A stretch of 64,000 nucleotides of DNA from Bacteroides sp. Marseille-P3684 (GTDB lineage Bacteria; Bacteroidota; Bacteroidia; Bacteroidales; Bacteroidaceae). A program made the position numbers and the translations under genes. Location of the stretch: positions 1,932,575 through 1,996,574 of the forward strand of contig NZ_LT985808.1 of the NCBI RefSeq assembly GCF_900291465.1, in the 5' to 3' direction. Of this stretch, positions 17,159 through 27,228 are shown piece after piece. The notes beneath the pieces are model-generated. The model made no database searches and was not told the DNA's origin. It saw only the letters and a program-made list of their open reading frames with translations. Position 1 is the stretch's first letter. The number at the start of each line of letters is the position of its first letter.

Positions 17159-17197
17159 GTATCCATGCAATGATGTTAAACTAAATAGAAAAGAACT

Positions 17198-18049
17198 ATG
17201 TTACGTATTGCCATTCAGTCCAAGGGCCGTTTGTTTGAAGACACCATGGCCTTGTTGCAAGAGGCAGGAATCAAATTGAGTACATCTAAACGAACCCTTC
17301 TGGTACAGGCTGCCAACTTCCCGTTGGAAGTACTGTTCCTGCGCGATGATGATATTCCGCAGACTGTTGCCGGAGGAGTTGCCGATCTGGGCATTGTGGG
17401 AGAGAATGAATTTGTAGAGCGGCAGGAAGATGCCGAGGTGGTGCGCCGCCTGGGGTTCAGTAAGTGCCGCCTGTCCCTGGCGATTCCCAAAGAGGAGGAG
17501 TACACGGATGTGTCGTGGTTTGAAGGGAAACGCATCGCCACGTCTTACCCTTGTATCTTGAAAGACTATATGAGTTCCAAAGGGGTTCATGCCGATATCC
17601 ATGTGATTACAGGCTCTGTTGAGATAGCTCCGGGCATCGGACTGGCAAACGCGATTTTTGATATCGTCAGCTCGGGTTCGACGCTGATTAGCAATAACCT
17701 GAAGGAGGTGGAAGTCGTGATGCAGTCGGAGGCTGTACTGATAGCCAACCGTCAGCTGACGCCGGAAAAGAGGGACGTTCTGAAAGAGCTTCTGTTCCGC
17801 ATCGAGGCTGTGAAAAGTGCGGAGGACAAACGGTACGTACTGATGAACGCCCCCAATGAACGGCTGAAGGAAATTATTGCAGTCCTGCCCGGCATGAAGA
17901 GCCCCACGGTGATGCCGTTGGCACAGGAGGGATGGAGCTCGGTACATACGGTGCTGGACGAGAAATGTTTTTGGGAGATTATTGGTAAACTGAAGTCGCT
18001 GGGTGCAGAGGGCATTCTGGTACTTCCGATTGAAAAGATGATATTATGA
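17198..18049 (+). CDS. hisG: ATP phosphoribosyltransferase (long form)
   Basis: First step of histidine synthesis: ATP plus PRPP gives phosphoribosyl-ATP. The 283-residue length and a C-terminal extension (KSPTVMPLAQEGWSSVHTVL onward) show the long, allosterically regulated form with its own His-binding domain, so no HisZ partner is needed. The N-terminus LRIAIQSKGRLFEDTMALL and the PRPP-binding region (EIAPGIGLANAIFDIVSSGS, about residues 148-167) are typical. It overlaps hisD by four bases (ATGA), implying coupled translation. Expression is probably controlled by the attenuator upstream and by histidine feedback on the enzyme. Confidence 0.97.
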   Translation: MLRIAIQSKGRLFEDTMALLQEAGIKLSTSKRTLLVQAANFPLEVLFLRDDDIPQTVAGGVADLGIVGENEFVERQEDAEVVRRLGFSKCRLSLAIPKEEEYTDVSWFEGKRIATSYPCILKDYMSSKGVHADIHVITGSVEIAPGIGLANAIFDIVSSGSTLISNNLKEVEVVMQSEAVLIANRQLTPEKRDVLKELLFRIEAVKSAEDKRYVLMNAPNERLKEIIAVLPGMKSPTVMPLAQEGWSSVHTVLDEKCFWEIIGKLKSLGAEGILVLPIEKMIL

Positions 18050-19332
18050 TGAAAGTTATTCGTTATCCGGAACGCGCGGAGTGGACTTCCTTGCTGGAAC
18101 GTCCGCACATTGATATGACAGCCTTATACGCTACGGTTAACACGGTACTGACGGATGTACGGACACGGGGTGACCGGGCAGTCTTGGATTATGAAGAGAA
18201 GTTCGACCGGGTGAGTCTGTCCTCTCTTCAGGTGACTGAAGCTGAGATGGAGGCAGCGGAGCAGCTGGTTCCCGAGGAACTGAAGGATGCCTTGCGACAG
18301 GCTGAGCGGAACATAGCGACCTTTCATGAGGCGCAGCGCTTTCAGGGAAAAAAGATTGAGACGGCTCCCGGTGTGGTGTGCTGGCAGAAGGCAGTCCCCA
18401 TCGAGAAAGTCGGGTTGTACATACCGGGCGGAACGGCTCCGCTGTTTTCCACGGTCCTGATGTTGGCGGTGCCTGCCCGTCTTGCCGGATGCCGGGAGAT
18501 TGTGCTCTGTACCCCGCCCGACAGGGAGGGAAGGGTCAATCCTGCCATTCTCTATGCCGCCCGCCTTGCCGGAGTACATCGTATCTTCAAGGCTGGAGGA
18601 GTTCAGGCAATCGGAGCCATGGCGTACGGGACGGAGACTGTCCCGAAGGTTTATAAGATATTCGGTCCCGGCAATCAGTATGTCATGGCGGCGAAGCAAC
18701 AAGTGTCGCTTCATGAGGTAGCTATCGACATGCCTGCCGGTCCTTCGGAGGTGCTGGTTGTCGCCGATGAAAAAGCAAACCCGGTTTTTGTGGCAGCCGA
18801 CCTGCTTTCACAGGCAGAGCACGGGGCAGACAGTCAGGTTCTCCTGGTGACGACGTCGGACCGGATGTTGGAACGCGTCCGGGAGGAAGTGCAGGTCCAG
18901 CTGGAGAAGTTGCCTCGTCGGGAACTGGCGGTCCGTTCGCTGGAGCACAGCAAGCTGATCCTGGTGTACAGCATGGAGGAGGCTATGGAACTGGCGAATG
19001 CCTACGCTCCCGAACACCTTATCCTGGAGGTGGAAGACTACACATCCCTGGCTGAGAAAGTAGTTAATGCCGGTTCTGTGTTCATGGGAGCTTATACGCC
19101 GGAGAGTGCGGGAGATTATGCTTCCGGCACCAACCATACATTGCCTACCAGCGGGTATGCCCGGGCTTACAGTGGCGTCAATCTGGACAGCTTCGTGCGT
19201 AAAATCACGTTTCAGGATTTGTCGCCCGAGGGTATACGCAACATTGGACCGGCGATTGAGAAGCTGGCGTCCGGTGAGCAGCTTGATGCACATAAGAATG
19301 CCGTGACCTTGCGGCTCTTGTCTTTACAATGA
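18046..19332 (+). CDS. hisD: Histidinol dehydrogenase
   Basis: Last two steps of the pathway: NAD-dependent, zinc-dependent oxidation of histidinol to histidine. The 428-residue protein has typical family signatures, including VGLYIPGGTAPLFSTVLML, the region MPAGPSEVLVVAD, the catalytic/metal motif LLSQAEHGADSQ (about residues 255-266) and the zinc-ligand region GTNHTLPTSGYAR. Length is normal for the family. It overlaps hisG by four bases and is followed by hisC after 18 bases. Confidence 0.97.
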   Translation: MMKVIRYPERAEWTSLLERPHIDMTALYATVNTVLTDVRTRGDRAVLDYEEKFDRVSLSSLQVTEAEMEAAEQLVPEELKDALRQAERNIATFHEAQRFQGKKIETAPGVVCWQKAVPIEKVGLYIPGGTAPLFSTVLMLAVPARLAGCREIVLCTPPDREGRVNPAILYAARLAGVHRIFKAGGVQAIGAMAYGTETVPKVYKIFGPGNQYVMAAKQQVSLHEVAIDMPAGPSEVLVVADEKANPVFVAADLLSQAEHGADSQVLLVTTSDRMLERVREEVQVQLEKLPRRELAVRSLEHSKLILVYSMEEAMELANAYAPEHLILEVEDYTSLAEKVVNAGSVFMGAYTPESAGDYASGTNHTLPTSGYARAYSGVNLDSFVRKITFQDLSPEGIRNIGPAIEKLASGEQLDAHKNAVTLRLLSLQ

Positions 19333-19350
19333 ATTTAAACGACCAGTGAC

Positions 19351-20391
19351 ATGAGAACTTTAGACGAACTGACGCGGCCGAACATCCGAAGGCTGAAACC
19401 TTATTCTTCGGCACGCGATGAATATAAGGGGAAGACGGCGTCGGTCTTTCTGGATGCAAACGAAAACCCTTACAACCAGCCGTACAACCGCTATCCCGAC
19501 CCTCTGCAGGGAGAGGTGAAGCAAGCCCTTTCAGCCGTGAAGGGGGTTGACCCTGACTCTATCTTCCTGGGTAACGGAAGTGATGAAGCGATAGACCTGC
19601 TGTTCCGGGCGTTCTGTGAACCGGCGTGTGACAACGTGGTAGCCATTGACCCGACATACGGCATGTATGAGGTTTGTGCGGCTATAAATAATGTAGAATA
19701 CCGCAAGGTCCCGCTGGACGATGCTTTCCGCTTCCGTGTCGATGACATGCTCCGGAAGGCAGACGCGCAGACCAAGCTGATGTTCCTCTGTTCCCCGAAC
19801 AATCCGACCGGCAACAGCCTGGACCGTGCGGAGATGGAACGCCTGCTCGATGCTTTCGACGGGTTGGTGGTGGTCGATGAGGCCTACATCGACTTTTCTT
19901 CCGGACCTTCCCTGCTGGGGCAACTGAAGGAGCGTCCGAATCTGGTTATCCTTCAGACCTTCTCCAAGGCATGGGGTTGTGCGGGAATCCGTCTGGGCAT
20001 CGCCTGTGCACATCCGGAAGTGATAGCCATCCTGAACAAAATCAAGTATCCCTATAATGTCAACCTGCTGACCCAGCGCGAAGCACTTCACATGCTGCAG
20101 CAGCCGTTGCAGGTGCAGCAGTGGGTCGATGTGTTGCTGAAAGAGCGGGAACGGCTGATGGAAGCATTCGCCGGGCTGCCCTGTTGCCTGCAGGTGTACC
20201 CGACCGATGCCAACTTCTTTCTGGCGAAGGTGACCGATGCCAACGGTATTTATGCCCGCCTTGTGGAGCAGGGCATCATCGTGCGGAACCGTTCGCACAT
20301 CACCCTTTGCGACAACTGTCTGCGCATCACGGTCGGCACGTCCGAGGAGAATGATGCCTTGCTGGAAGCCTTGTCCCATGAAGCCGTTTGA
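19351..20391 (+). CDS. hisC: Histidinol-phosphate aminotransferase
   Basis: PLP-dependent transfer of the amino group to imidazole-acetol phosphate. The 346-residue fold-type I enzyme has the substrate region [18 protein letters not shown], the PLP phosphate region [23 protein letters not shown], the Asp-x-x-Tyr VVDEAYIDF, and the Schiff-base lysine in [14 protein letters not shown] (about residue 208). Length matches the family. It is third in the his operon, with the hisB start ten bases beyond its stop. Confidence 0.97.
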   Translation: MRTLDELTRPNIRRLKPYSSARDEYKGKTASVFLDANENPYNQPYNRYPDPLQGEVKQALSAVKGVDPDSIFLGNGSDEAIDLLFRAFCEPACDNVVAIDPTYGMYEVCAAINNVEYRKVPLDDAFRFRVDDMLRKADAQTKLMFLCSPNNPTGNSLDRAEMERLLDAFDGLVVVDEAYIDFSSGPSLLGQLKERPNLVILQTFSKAWGCAGIRLGIACAHPEVIAILNKIKYPYNVNLLTQREALHMLQQPLQVQQWVDVLLKERERLMEAFAGLPCCLQVYPTDANFFLAKVTDANGIYARLVEQGIIVRNRSHITLCDNCLRITVGTSEENDALLEALSHEAV

Positions 20392-20401
20392 AGATAAGCC
20401 T

Positions 20402-21520
20402 ATGAAAAAGAAAGTACTGTTTATTGACCGTGACGGGACGTTGGTCCTGGAACCTCCTGTCGATTACCAGCTGGATGCATATGAGAAGCTGCAGTTCTAT
20501 CCGGGTGTCATCCGCAACCTGGCGTTCATCCGCCGGAAGCTGGACTTTGAGTTTGCCCTGGTCACCAACCAGGATGGACTGGGAACTCCTTCCTTCCCGG
20601 AAGAGACCTTCTGGGGAGTACATCGTCTGGTGATGCAGACGTTGGCAGGCGAGGGTATTGATTTTGACCGGGAGTTCATTGACCGTACGTTCCCGGAGGA
20701 GCACGCCCCGACGCGCAAGCCGGGGACAGCCATGCTGACGCGTTACTTTTCGGATGAATACGATTTGCCGGGCAGCTATGTCATCGGCGACCGCCTGACC
20801 GACGTGGAGCTGGCGAAGAATCTCGGGTGTCGTGCCATCTGGCTGCACGAGGGAGAGGAAGGACTCCCGGACGACCTGAAGGAGGTCTGTGTGCTGGCTA
20901 CTCCCGACTGGGACCGTGTCGCAGAGTTCCTGTTCGCTGGTGAGCGGACGGCGACTGTTCACCGGGTGACGAAGGAGACGGATGTCTATGTACAGCTTGG
21001 GGTGGATGGAAGCGGACAGTGCGAGGTGTCGACCGGATTGGGATTCTTTGACCACATGCTGGAGCAGATAGCCCGGCATGGCAACATGGACCTGACCATC
21101 CGTGTCAAAGGAGACCTGCAGGTCGATGAGCACCACACCATTGAAGACACGGCACTGGCATTGGGTGAGTGTCTGCTGAAGGCGTTGGGTGACAAGCGGG
21201 GCATGGAACGTTACGGCTATTGCCTGCCGATGGACGACTGCCTGTGCCGGGTCGTACTGGACTTCGGGGGACGTCCGTGGCTGGTCTGGGAGGCGGAGTT
21301 CCGTCGCGAACGGATCGGGGAAATGCCGACGGAGATGTTTCTCCATTTCTTCAAGTCGCTCAGTGATGCCGCCCGGATGAATCTGAATGTCCATGCCGAG
21401 GGAACGAACGAACACCATAAGATTGAAGGAATCTTCAAGGCATTTGCCCGTGCATTGCGCATGGCTGTGCGACGCGACATCTACAACTACACGCTACCCT
21501 CTACAAAAGGTTGTCTATAA
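20402..21520 (+). CDS. hisB: Bifunctional histidinol-phosphatase / imidazoleglycerol-phosphate dehydratase
   Basis: Fusion enzyme for two steps of histidine synthesis. The N-terminal part is a HAD phosphatase with the nucleophile motif FIDRDGTLV (residues about 7-15), VTNQDGLG and [14 protein letters not shown]. The C-terminal part, from about residue 180, is the dehydratase with the manganese-binding [14 protein letters not shown] and [16 protein letters not shown]. The frame stays open to 20237 over hisC, but the ATG at 20402 begins the phosphatase domain exactly and does not overlap hisC. Fused HisB is known in Enterobacteria and in Bacteroidales. The genes for HisH, HisA, HisF and HisIE are not in this window. 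Confidence 0.96.
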   Translation: MKKKVLFIDRDGTLVLEPPVDYQLDAYEKLQFYPGVIRNLAFIRRKLDFEFALVTNQDGLGTPSFPEETFWGVHRLVMQTLAGEGIDFDREFIDRTFPEEHAPTRKPGTAMLTRYFSDEYDLPGSYVIGDRLTDVELAKNLGCRAIWLHEGEEGLPDDLKEVCVLATPDWDRVAEFLFAGERTATVHRVTKETDVYVQLGVDGSGQCEVSTGLGFFDHMLEQIARHGNMDLTIRVKGDLQVDEHHTIEDTALALGECLLKALGDKRGMERYGYCLPMDDCLCRVVLDFGGRPWLVWEAEFRRERIGEMPTEMFLHFFKSLSDAARMNLNVHAEGTNEHHKIEGIFKAFARALRMAVRRDIYNYTLPSTKGCL

Positions 21521-21535
21521 AGAGAGAAAGGGAAG

Positions 21536-21583
21536 AATGCAGTCGGGTGAGGTAACGGTGCCTCATGCCGCCTGCATTTTTTT
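21536..21583. terminator. Bidirectional terminator between hisB and the MATE gene
   Basis: AATGCAG...GGGTGAGG pairs with CCTCATGCCGCCTGCATT, then seven T on the plus strand. The right arm includes the MATE stop codon. Confidence 0.75.
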
Positions 21584-22921
21584 GAATTTCTTGAGCTGGA
21601 TCCACAGCAGCCATGCCGTCACAATGGAAGCCAGCAAGTCGGATGCCGGCATGCTGAACCAGACGCCGTTCACACCCAGCCAGGGAGGCAGGAAGAGCAG
21701 GCAGGGCAGGAGGAAGAGCAGCTGGCGCGTCAGGGAGAGGAAGATGGACTTCTTCGCCATGCCCAGGCTTTGGAAGAAGTTGGTGGTCACCATCTGGAAC
21801 CCGATGATGGGATAGAAGAGGACCATGATGCGCATGGCTTTGGCTGCCAGGTCAATCATTTGTTCGTCGGTCGTAAATGCCGAGGCAACCAGGTGGGGGC
21901 AGAGCTCACCGATCAGGAAGCCTGCCGTCGTGACACAGGTGGCGCTGTAGATGGTGAGCTTCAGGACGCGGATGACGCGGTCAAACAGCTGCGCCCCGAA
22001 GTTGTAGCCGGCGATGGGCTGCATGCCTTGGTTCAGTCCCATGACAATCATGACAAAGAAGAAACCGACCCGGTTGACAATGCCGTATGCGCCGATATGG
22101 TAGTCGCCTCCATAATCCTTCAGACCTTTGTTGATGAGGATGACGATGAAGCAGGCCGCCAGGTTCATCAGGAAGGGAGACATGCCGATGGCAATGATGT
22201 TGGTGACAATCGAACGGTTGAACCGGTAGATGCCCCGCTGGAGATGAATCAGTTCATTCTTGTTGCTGAGGATGTGTATCTGCCGTAGCAGGGAGATGGC
22301 TTGTGACAGGACGGTCGCCAAGGCGGCTCCCTCGATGCCCCACTTGAATCCATAGATAAAGATGGGAGCCAGGATGGCATTGAACACCACCGTGTTGATG
22401 GTCGCAATCATGGCTTGCTTGGGGTGTCCCGACGCACGCAACACACCGTTCAGTCCGAGATACATGTGGGTGATGACATTGCCCAGCAGGATGACCCGCA
22501 TGAAGTCGCGGGCATAACCGATGGTGGAATCGCTGGCACCGAAGAAATAAAGGATGGGGTCGAGGAATATCAGGGATATGAACCCGAAGGCAAGTCCGAT
22601 AATGACGTTCAGCAGGACGACGTTGCCCAGGATGCTTTGGGCGGTGTCATAATCTTTCTGCCCCAGTCGGACTGAAATCAGCGTGGCGGCACCCACTCCC
22701 ACCAGGGAGCCGAAGGCGGCAGCCAGGTTCATGAACGGGAAGGTCAGAGCCAGGCCGGAAATGGCCATCGCACCTACGCCCTGTCCGATGTAGATGCTGT
22801 CAATCATGTTATATAAGGAGGCCGCAGTCATGGCAATGATGCCGGGAATGGAGTACTGTGTCAACAGTTTTCTGATGGGCAGTGTGCCAAGCTCGGTTGC
22901 TGTTCCTGTGTGTGTCGTCAT
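21563..22921 (-). CDS. MATE-family multidrug/Na+ antiporter
   Basis: Inner-membrane exporter of 452 residues with about twelve transmembrane helices, in two similar halves, as in the MatE family that couples cation influx to drug or metabolite efflux. Signs include the N-terminal LLTQYSIPGIIAMTAASLYNM-type helix with YIGQGVGAMAISG, and in the second half GLNQGMQPIAGYNFGA, a very typical MATE signature. Substrate cannot be deduced. It is monocistronic with its own promoter and convergent with hisB. Confidence 0.92.
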   Translation of the reverse strand: MTTHTGTATELGTLPIRKLLTQYSIPGIIAMTAASLYNMIDSIYIGQGVGAMAISGLALTFPFMNLAAAFGSLVGVGAATLISVRLGQKDYDTAQSILGNVVLLNVIIGLAFGFISLIFLDPILYFFGASDSTIGYARDFMRVILLGNVITHMYLGLNGVLRASGHPKQAMIATINTVVFNAILAPIFIYGFKWGIEGAALATVLSQAISLLRQIHILSNKNELIHLQRGIYRFNRSIVTNIIAIGMSPFLMNLAACFIVILINKGLKDYGGDYHIGAYGIVNRVGFFFVMIVMGLNQGMQPIAGYNFGAQLFDRVIRVLKLTIYSATCVTTAGFLIGELCPHLVASAFTTDEQMIDLAAKAMRIMVLFYPIIGFQMVTTNFFQSLGMAKKSIFLSLTRQLLFLLPCLLFLPPWLGVNGVWFSMPASDLLASIVTAWLLWIQLKKFKKMQAA

Positions 22922-22946
22922 GTGGTATGGTTGTTAAGAAGTGGTG

Positions 22947-22954
22947 CAAAGGTA
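22947..22954 (-). promoter_or_regulatory. -7 box of the MATE gene
   Basis: Reads TACCTTTG on the minus strand, about 25 bases from the start codon. Confidence 0.6.
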
Positions 22955-23041
22955 GCCCTTTTGCGTTGTATAATTTCTTTTCCTCTCTTCGTCTTTGCTG
23001 AAAAATAGAATAGTTTAACAGTACAAACAAAGTGAAAATAA

Positions 23042-23049
23042 TATCTTTG
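23042..23049 (+). promoter_or_regulatory. -7 box of the mnmA operon
   Basis: TATCTTTG, 28 bases before the mnmA ATG. Confidence 0.6.
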
Positions 23050-23077
23050 CCGTTCGCAATACATAAACAGAAAGACG

Positions 23078-24187
23078 ATGAATGACAAGAAAGTTTTAGT
23101 GGGAATGAGTGGCGGTATTGACAGTACAGCCACTTGTATGATGCTGCAGGAGCGAGGTTATGAGGTGGTCGGAGTGACCATGCGTACGTGGGATTCTCCC
23201 TCGAAGTTCTCGTCCCCGGACCAGGAACTGCCTGACTATATACTGGAAGCTCAAAGCCTGGCAGAGCGTTTGGGCATCGAACACCATGTGGCGGACGTGC
23301 GTGAAGAGTTCCGCAAGGTGATTGTACAGAATTTCATTGACGAATACATGAGCGGTCGCACGCCCAATCCGTGTGCCATGTGCAACCCGCTGTTCAAGTT
23401 CCGTATGCTGACCGACTGGGCGGACCGCCTGGACTGCCGGTACATCGCGACCGGGCACTATTCGCGCCTGGAGGAGGTGGACGGCCATGTCTATATTGTG
23501 GCGGGGGATGACCCCAGGAAGGACCAGTCCTACTTCCTGTGGCGGGTGGACGAACAGGTGTTCCGCCGGTGTATCTTTCCCCTGGGGACTTATACCAAGG
23601 TCTCGGTGCGTGAATATTTGCGCGAGAAGGGGCTCGTAGCCAAATCGGAGAGCGCGGAGAGCATGGAGGTATGTTTTGTCGACGGAGACTACCGTGACTT
23701 CCTGCGTCAGCAAGTGCCCGACCTGGATGAGCGTATCGGGGCCGGTAAGTTCGTCGATGCAGCCGGCGTGACGCTGGGAACGCATAAAGGTTTTGCCTAT
23801 TACACCATCGGACAGCGCAAGGGACTGGACATCGCCTTGGGAAAGCCGGCTTACGTCTTGAAGCTGAACCCGGAGAAGAACACGGTGATGCTGGGCGACG
23901 CGGAACAGCTGAGAACGGAGTACATGCTGGTGGAGCAACCCAAGATGGTCGATGCGGAGCGGTTCTTCCGGGAAGAAGGACTGAGTGTACGCATCCGCTA
24001 CCGGAGTACGCCCATCCCTTGTGACGTGAAGGTGCTCGATGACGGACGTTGGCTCGTCCACTTCCAGGCGGAGGCTTCCTCCATCACTCCGGGGCAGTCC
24101 GCCGTCTTCTATGTGGGCAAGCGGGTCGTCGGAGGAGCCTTGATAGCTTCCCAACGCGGAATAGGAATGTATATTGAACAACCATAA
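23078..24187 (+). CDS. mnmA: tRNA 2-thiouridine(34) synthase
   Basis: ATP-dependent thiolation of the wobble uridine of tRNA for Lys, Glu and Gln. The 369-residue enzyme shows the PP-loop [14 protein letters not shown] (residues about 9-22), the first catalytic Cys in [12 protein letters not shown] (about 103), the second Cys in [15 protein letters not shown] (about 200), and the substrate-contact region [12 protein letters not shown]. Both active-site cysteines are present, so it should be active. It leads a plus-strand unit; the following subtilase start lies 7 bases after its stop. Bacteroidales often have more than one MnmA-like protein, so this may be one of a pair. Confidence 0.93.
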   Translation: MNDKKVLVGMSGGIDSTATCMMLQERGYEVVGVTMRTWDSPSKFSSPDQELPDYILEAQSLAERLGIEHHVADVREEFRKVIVQNFIDEYMSGRTPNPCAMCNPLFKFRMLTDWADRLDCRYIATGHYSRLEEVDGHVYIVAGDDPRKDQSYFLWRVDEQVFRRCIFPLGTYTKVSVREYLREKGLVAKSESAESMEVCFVDGDYRDFLRQQVPDLDERIGAGKFVDAAGVTLGTHKGFAYYTIGQRKGLDIALGKPAYVLKLNPEKNTVMLGDAEQLRTEYMLVEQPKMVDAERFFREEGLSVRIRYRSTPIPCDVKVLDDGRWLVHFQAEASSITPGQSAVFYVGKRVVGGALIASQRGIGMYIEQP

Positions 24188-24194
24188 CGTAATC

Positions 24195-25556
24195 ATGAAG
24201 AAGACTTGTTGTATCTTATTTGTTAGTATGTTGTTTGCCGGCAACCTGTTTGCCGGCAATCCTTTGTATCGCTATCGCGTGATGCTTGCCGACAAGAAGG
24301 CGACCACGTACAGTCTGTCGAAGCCGCAGGAGTTCTTGTCACAGAAGGCGCTGGAGCGTCGGGAGCGGCAAGGACTTGCCGTCGATTCCACCGACCTGCC
24401 TGTGCCGTCGGCTTATCTGAACCGCCTGGAAACGGAGGGCGTGAAGGTCGTCGGTACCAGCCGGTGGAACAATACGGCACTGGTCGAGACGGCAGACACG
24501 GCGCGTATGGAGCGTGTGGAAGCCCTGCCTTTCGTCACGGGTGTTCTGAAAGTCTGGACGTCTCCGGACAGCATTCCTCCCCGGGATGCCAACCGGAAGA
24601 AGCAGGTGAATCCCTTCCGGCAGGAGTTCAAGGACTATTACGGTCCCGCCCAGAATCAGGTCGAGATGATTGAAGCAGACAAGCTCCATCAGGCAGGATT
24701 CCGTGGACAGGGGATGACCGTGGCAGTCATTGACGGCGGTTTCCTGAATGCCGATGCCATCCCCCTGTTGCAGAATGTGAAGATTGAAGGCACCCGGAAC
24801 TTTGTCCATCCGGGTTGGGATGTCTATGCCGAGTTGGACCACGGGATGAGTGTGCTCTCCTGCATGGCGGCCAATCATCCTTATACCCTGGTCGGTACGG
24901 CGCCGGAGGCATCCTATTGGCTGTTCTGTTCGGAAGACCCGGACTGCGAATGTCTCGCGGAAGAGGACTACTGGGCACAGGCGGTGGAGTATGCCGACAG
25001 CGTGGGGGTGGACGTCGTCAATACGTCGCTGGGATATTATGCCTTTGACGACCGGTCCAGGAACTACCGTTATCGTGACCTGGACGGACGCACCTCGCTG
25101 ATGACTCGTTCGGCATCCATGGCAGCGGACAAGGGGATGATTGTCGTGTGCAGTGCCGGGAACTCGGGAGACAAGCAGTGGAAGAAGATTACGCCTCCTG
25201 CTGATGCCGACCATGTGCTGACCGTGGGCGCCGTGGACGCACGGGGCATGAACACCACGTTCTCGTCCGTCGGTTATACGGCTGACGGACGGGTGAAGCC
25301 CGATGTGATGGCACGTGGCGGACACACCGCCCTGATTCGCCCCAACGGACGGGTCAGCGCCGCCAACGGTACTTCGTTTTCCGCCCCGGTGCTGTGTGGG
25401 GGCGTTGCCTGCTTGTGGCAGGCCTGTCCGCAGCTGACGGCGAAAGAAATCATGGAGCTGGTGCGACGTTCGGGCGACCGGTTCGAGTGTCCGGACAACA
25501 TCTTCGGCTATGGCATCCCGAGCCTGTGGAAAGCCTACCTGAACGCAAACCGCTGA
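24195..25556 (+). CDS. Secreted S8-family serine protease
   Basis: Subtilisin-like peptidase of 453 residues with an N-terminal signal peptide (KKTCCILFVSMLFAGNLFAG). The catalytic triad is visible: Asp in GMTVAVIDGGF (about residue 180), His in LDHGMSVLSCMAANHP (about 216) and Ser in NGTSFSAPVLCGGVACLW (about 393). Between signal and catalytic domain is a propeptide-like stretch of about 130 residues. I chose the ATG at 24195; the upstream ATG at 24174 would overlap mnmA and spoil the signal peptide. No C-terminal sorting domain is seen, so the product is periplasmic or secreted without anchoring. Substrate unknown. Confidence 0.9.
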   Translation: MKKTCCILFVSMLFAGNLFAGNPLYRYRVMLADKKATTYSLSKPQEFLSQKALERRERQGLAVDSTDLPVPSAYLNRLETEGVKVVGTSRWNNTALVETADTARMERVEALPFVTGVLKVWTSPDSIPPRDANRKKQVNPFRQEFKDYYGPAQNQVEMIEADKLHQAGFRGQGMTVAVIDGGFLNADAIPLLQNVKIEGTRNFVHPGWDVYAELDHGMSVLSCMAANHPYTLVGTAPEASYWLFCSEDPDCECLAEEDYWAQAVEYADSVGVDVVNTSLGYYAFDDRSRNYRYRDLDGRTSLMTRSASMAADKGMIVVCSAGNSGDKQWKKITPPADADHVLTVGAVDARGMNTTFSSVGYTADGRVKPDVMARGGHTALIRPNGRVSAANGTSFSAPVLCGGVACLWQACPQLTAKEIMELVRRSGDRFECPDNIFGYGIPSLWKAYLNANR

Positions 25557-25563
25557 CTGTCTC

Positions 25564-26895
25564 ATGGAAGCACTGTCACTCTATGAACTGAACAACCTGG
25601 TACGCAGCCGGCTGGAACTGGCTTTCCCGGACGAATATTGGGTGCAGGCTGAGCTGAGCGACGTCCGCAGCAATGCGTCCGGACACTGCTACCTGGAACT
25701 GATAGAGAAGGATGCCCGTGGAAACAACCTGATAGCCAAGGCGCGCGGCATGATATGGAGTCCGGTCTACAGACTGCTGAAGCCTTACTTCGAGCAGGAG
25801 ACGGGACAGGCATTCGTGTCCGGCATCAAGGTGCTGGTGAAGGTCACCGTCAGCTTCCACGAACTCTACGGCTACTCCCTCAACATCGTGGATATCGACC
25901 CTTCCTATACGTTGGGCGACATGGCGCGTCGGCGTCGGGAGATACTGGCACAGCTGGAGGAGGAGGGCGTGCTGACCCTGAACAAGGAGCTGGAGATGCC
26001 CTTGCTCCCCCAACGGGTGGCAGTCATCTCTTCTGCCACGGCGGCAGGGTACGGTGACTTCTGCAACCAGCTGGAAAATAACCCTTACGGCTATGTCTTC
26101 TATCCCCGCCTTTTCCCTGCCATGATGCAGGGAGAGCGGGTGGAGGCGAGCGTCATCGCTGCCTTGGACCGCATCTATGCTCGTGCCGAGGCGTGGGATG
26201 CCGTGGTCATCATCCGGGGTGGCGGAGCGACCTCCGACCTGTCCAGCTTCGACTCCTACCTGCTGGCAGCCAATTGCGCCCAGTTCCCCCTGCCCATCAT
26301 TACGGGCATCGGCCATGAACGCGACGATACGGTGGTGGATGCCGTGGCGCATACCCGGGTCAAGACACCGACGGCAGCTGCCGAGTACCTCATCGCACGG
26401 GTGCATGAGTCCGCCCGTCTGGTGGAAAGCAGCGGCGAACGCCTCCGTCGGGGAGCCCTGTCGCTGCTGGAACGGGAGAAACAGCGCATGGCACAGTGCT
26501 CGTCCCGGTTGCCTGCACTCTTTGCCAACTACAAGTTGCGGGAGGAGCGTCGGCTGGACCGCTGCTCCCACCGCCTGCGCGCGGCGGTGAAGTCCGGATT
26601 GCTGGAGGAGCGCTACCGACTGGAGAAATGGGCGCAGCGCATTCCCTGGCTGACGGCTTCCCGGATAGACCGGGAGCGGCACCGGCTGCAACTGCTGGAA
26701 CAGCGGACGCAGGCATTGTCGCCCGAGCGTCTGCTGGCACGGGGATACAGCATTACGCTGCTGGACGGACGTGCCGTGACGGACCCCTCCCAGGTGGCAG
26801 CAGGCGTCCGTCTGGTGACCCGCGTGGCAAAAGGAGAAATAACGAGTGTCGTGGAACAGCCCTCGGGTGGCACTCAAACGGAAACCCAAGTTTAA
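25564..26895 (+). CDS. xseA: Exodeoxyribonuclease VII large subunit
   Basis: Single-strand-specific exonuclease subunit. The 443-residue protein has an N-terminal OB-fold region (residues about 1-100, YWVQAELSDVRSNASGHCYLE), the catalytic domain with RVAVISSATAAGYGDF, VIIRGGGATSDLSSFDSYL, and ITGIGHERDDTVVDAVAHTR, followed by a long Arg/Leu-rich coiled coil and the C-terminal PERLLARGYSITLLDGR motif. It is followed after 14 bases by xseB and preceded by the protease gene with 7 bases, so translation is probably coupled. Confidence 0.95.
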   Translation: MEALSLYELNNLVRSRLELAFPDEYWVQAELSDVRSNASGHCYLELIEKDARGNNLIAKARGMIWSPVYRLLKPYFEQETGQAFVSGIKVLVKVTVSFHELYGYSLNIVDIDPSYTLGDMARRRREILAQLEEEGVLTLNKELEMPLLPQRVAVISSATAAGYGDFCNQLENNPYGYVFYPRLFPAMMQGERVEASVIAALDRIYARAEAWDAVVIIRGGGATSDLSSFDSYLLAANCAQFPLPIITGIGHERDDTVVDAVAHTRVKTPTAAAEYLIARVHESARLVESSGERLRRGALSLLEREKQRMAQCSSRLPALFANYKLREERRLDRCSHRLRAAVKSGLLEERYRLEKWAQRIPWLTASRIDRERHRLQLLEQRTQALSPERLLARGYSITLLDGRAVTDPSQVAAGVRLVTRVAKGEITSVVEQPSGGTQTETQV

Positions 26896-26909
26896 CGAAC
26901 AACAACGAT

Positions 26910-27119
26910 ATGGCGACAAAAACAATGACTTATGAGAAGGCGGTGAAACGGTTGGAAGAAATCGTTTCCCAGGTGGAAAACAGCGAGCTTAATATCGACC
27001 AGTTGAGCGCGTCGCTCAAGGAGGCGCAGGAGCTGCTCACCTTCTGCAAGGAAAAGCTGTACAAGGCGGACGCCGAAATCAGCAAGATGCTCGACGGCTT
27101 CCAGCAGGAAGAGTCCTGA
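26910..27119 (+). CDS. xseB: Exodeoxyribonuclease VII small subunit
   Basis: A 69-residue helical protein that binds the XseA coiled coil. The sequence MTYEKAVKRLEEIVSQVE followed by LNIDQLSASLKEAQELLTFC and KLYKADAEISKML matches the XseB family closely, and the length is normal. The frame is open upstream through xseA, but the ATG at 26910 gives the usual N-terminus and avoids overlap. Last gene of the mnmA-subtilase-xseA-xseB unit. Confidence 0.95.
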   Translation: MATKTMTYEKAVKRLEEIVSQVENSELNIDQLSASLKEAQELLTFCKEKLYKADAEISKMLDGFQQEES

Positions 27120-27217
27120 GTGGATTAACACTGACGCATCAGACCCCCATCCGCGCACAAAAACGTTCCGACCAAAGATTAAGGCTGTTCCTGCATGGGA
27201 TAGTCATCGATTATGCG

Positions 27218-27225
27218 TACCTTTG
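27218..27225 (+). promoter_or_regulatory. -7 box at the triple-palindrome element
   Basis: TACCTTTG immediately before the palindromic repeat. Transcription would begin near 27232, inside the first palindrome, and could run into the HU-like gene 220 bases on. Confidence 0.5.
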
Positions 27226-27228
27226 AAG

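Noticed and set aside
17037-17197. A T-box or riboswitch upstream of hisG
   Set aside because: No T-box (TGGnACC-type) bulge sequence or riboswitch core was seen; the leader peptide with His codons explains the structure.
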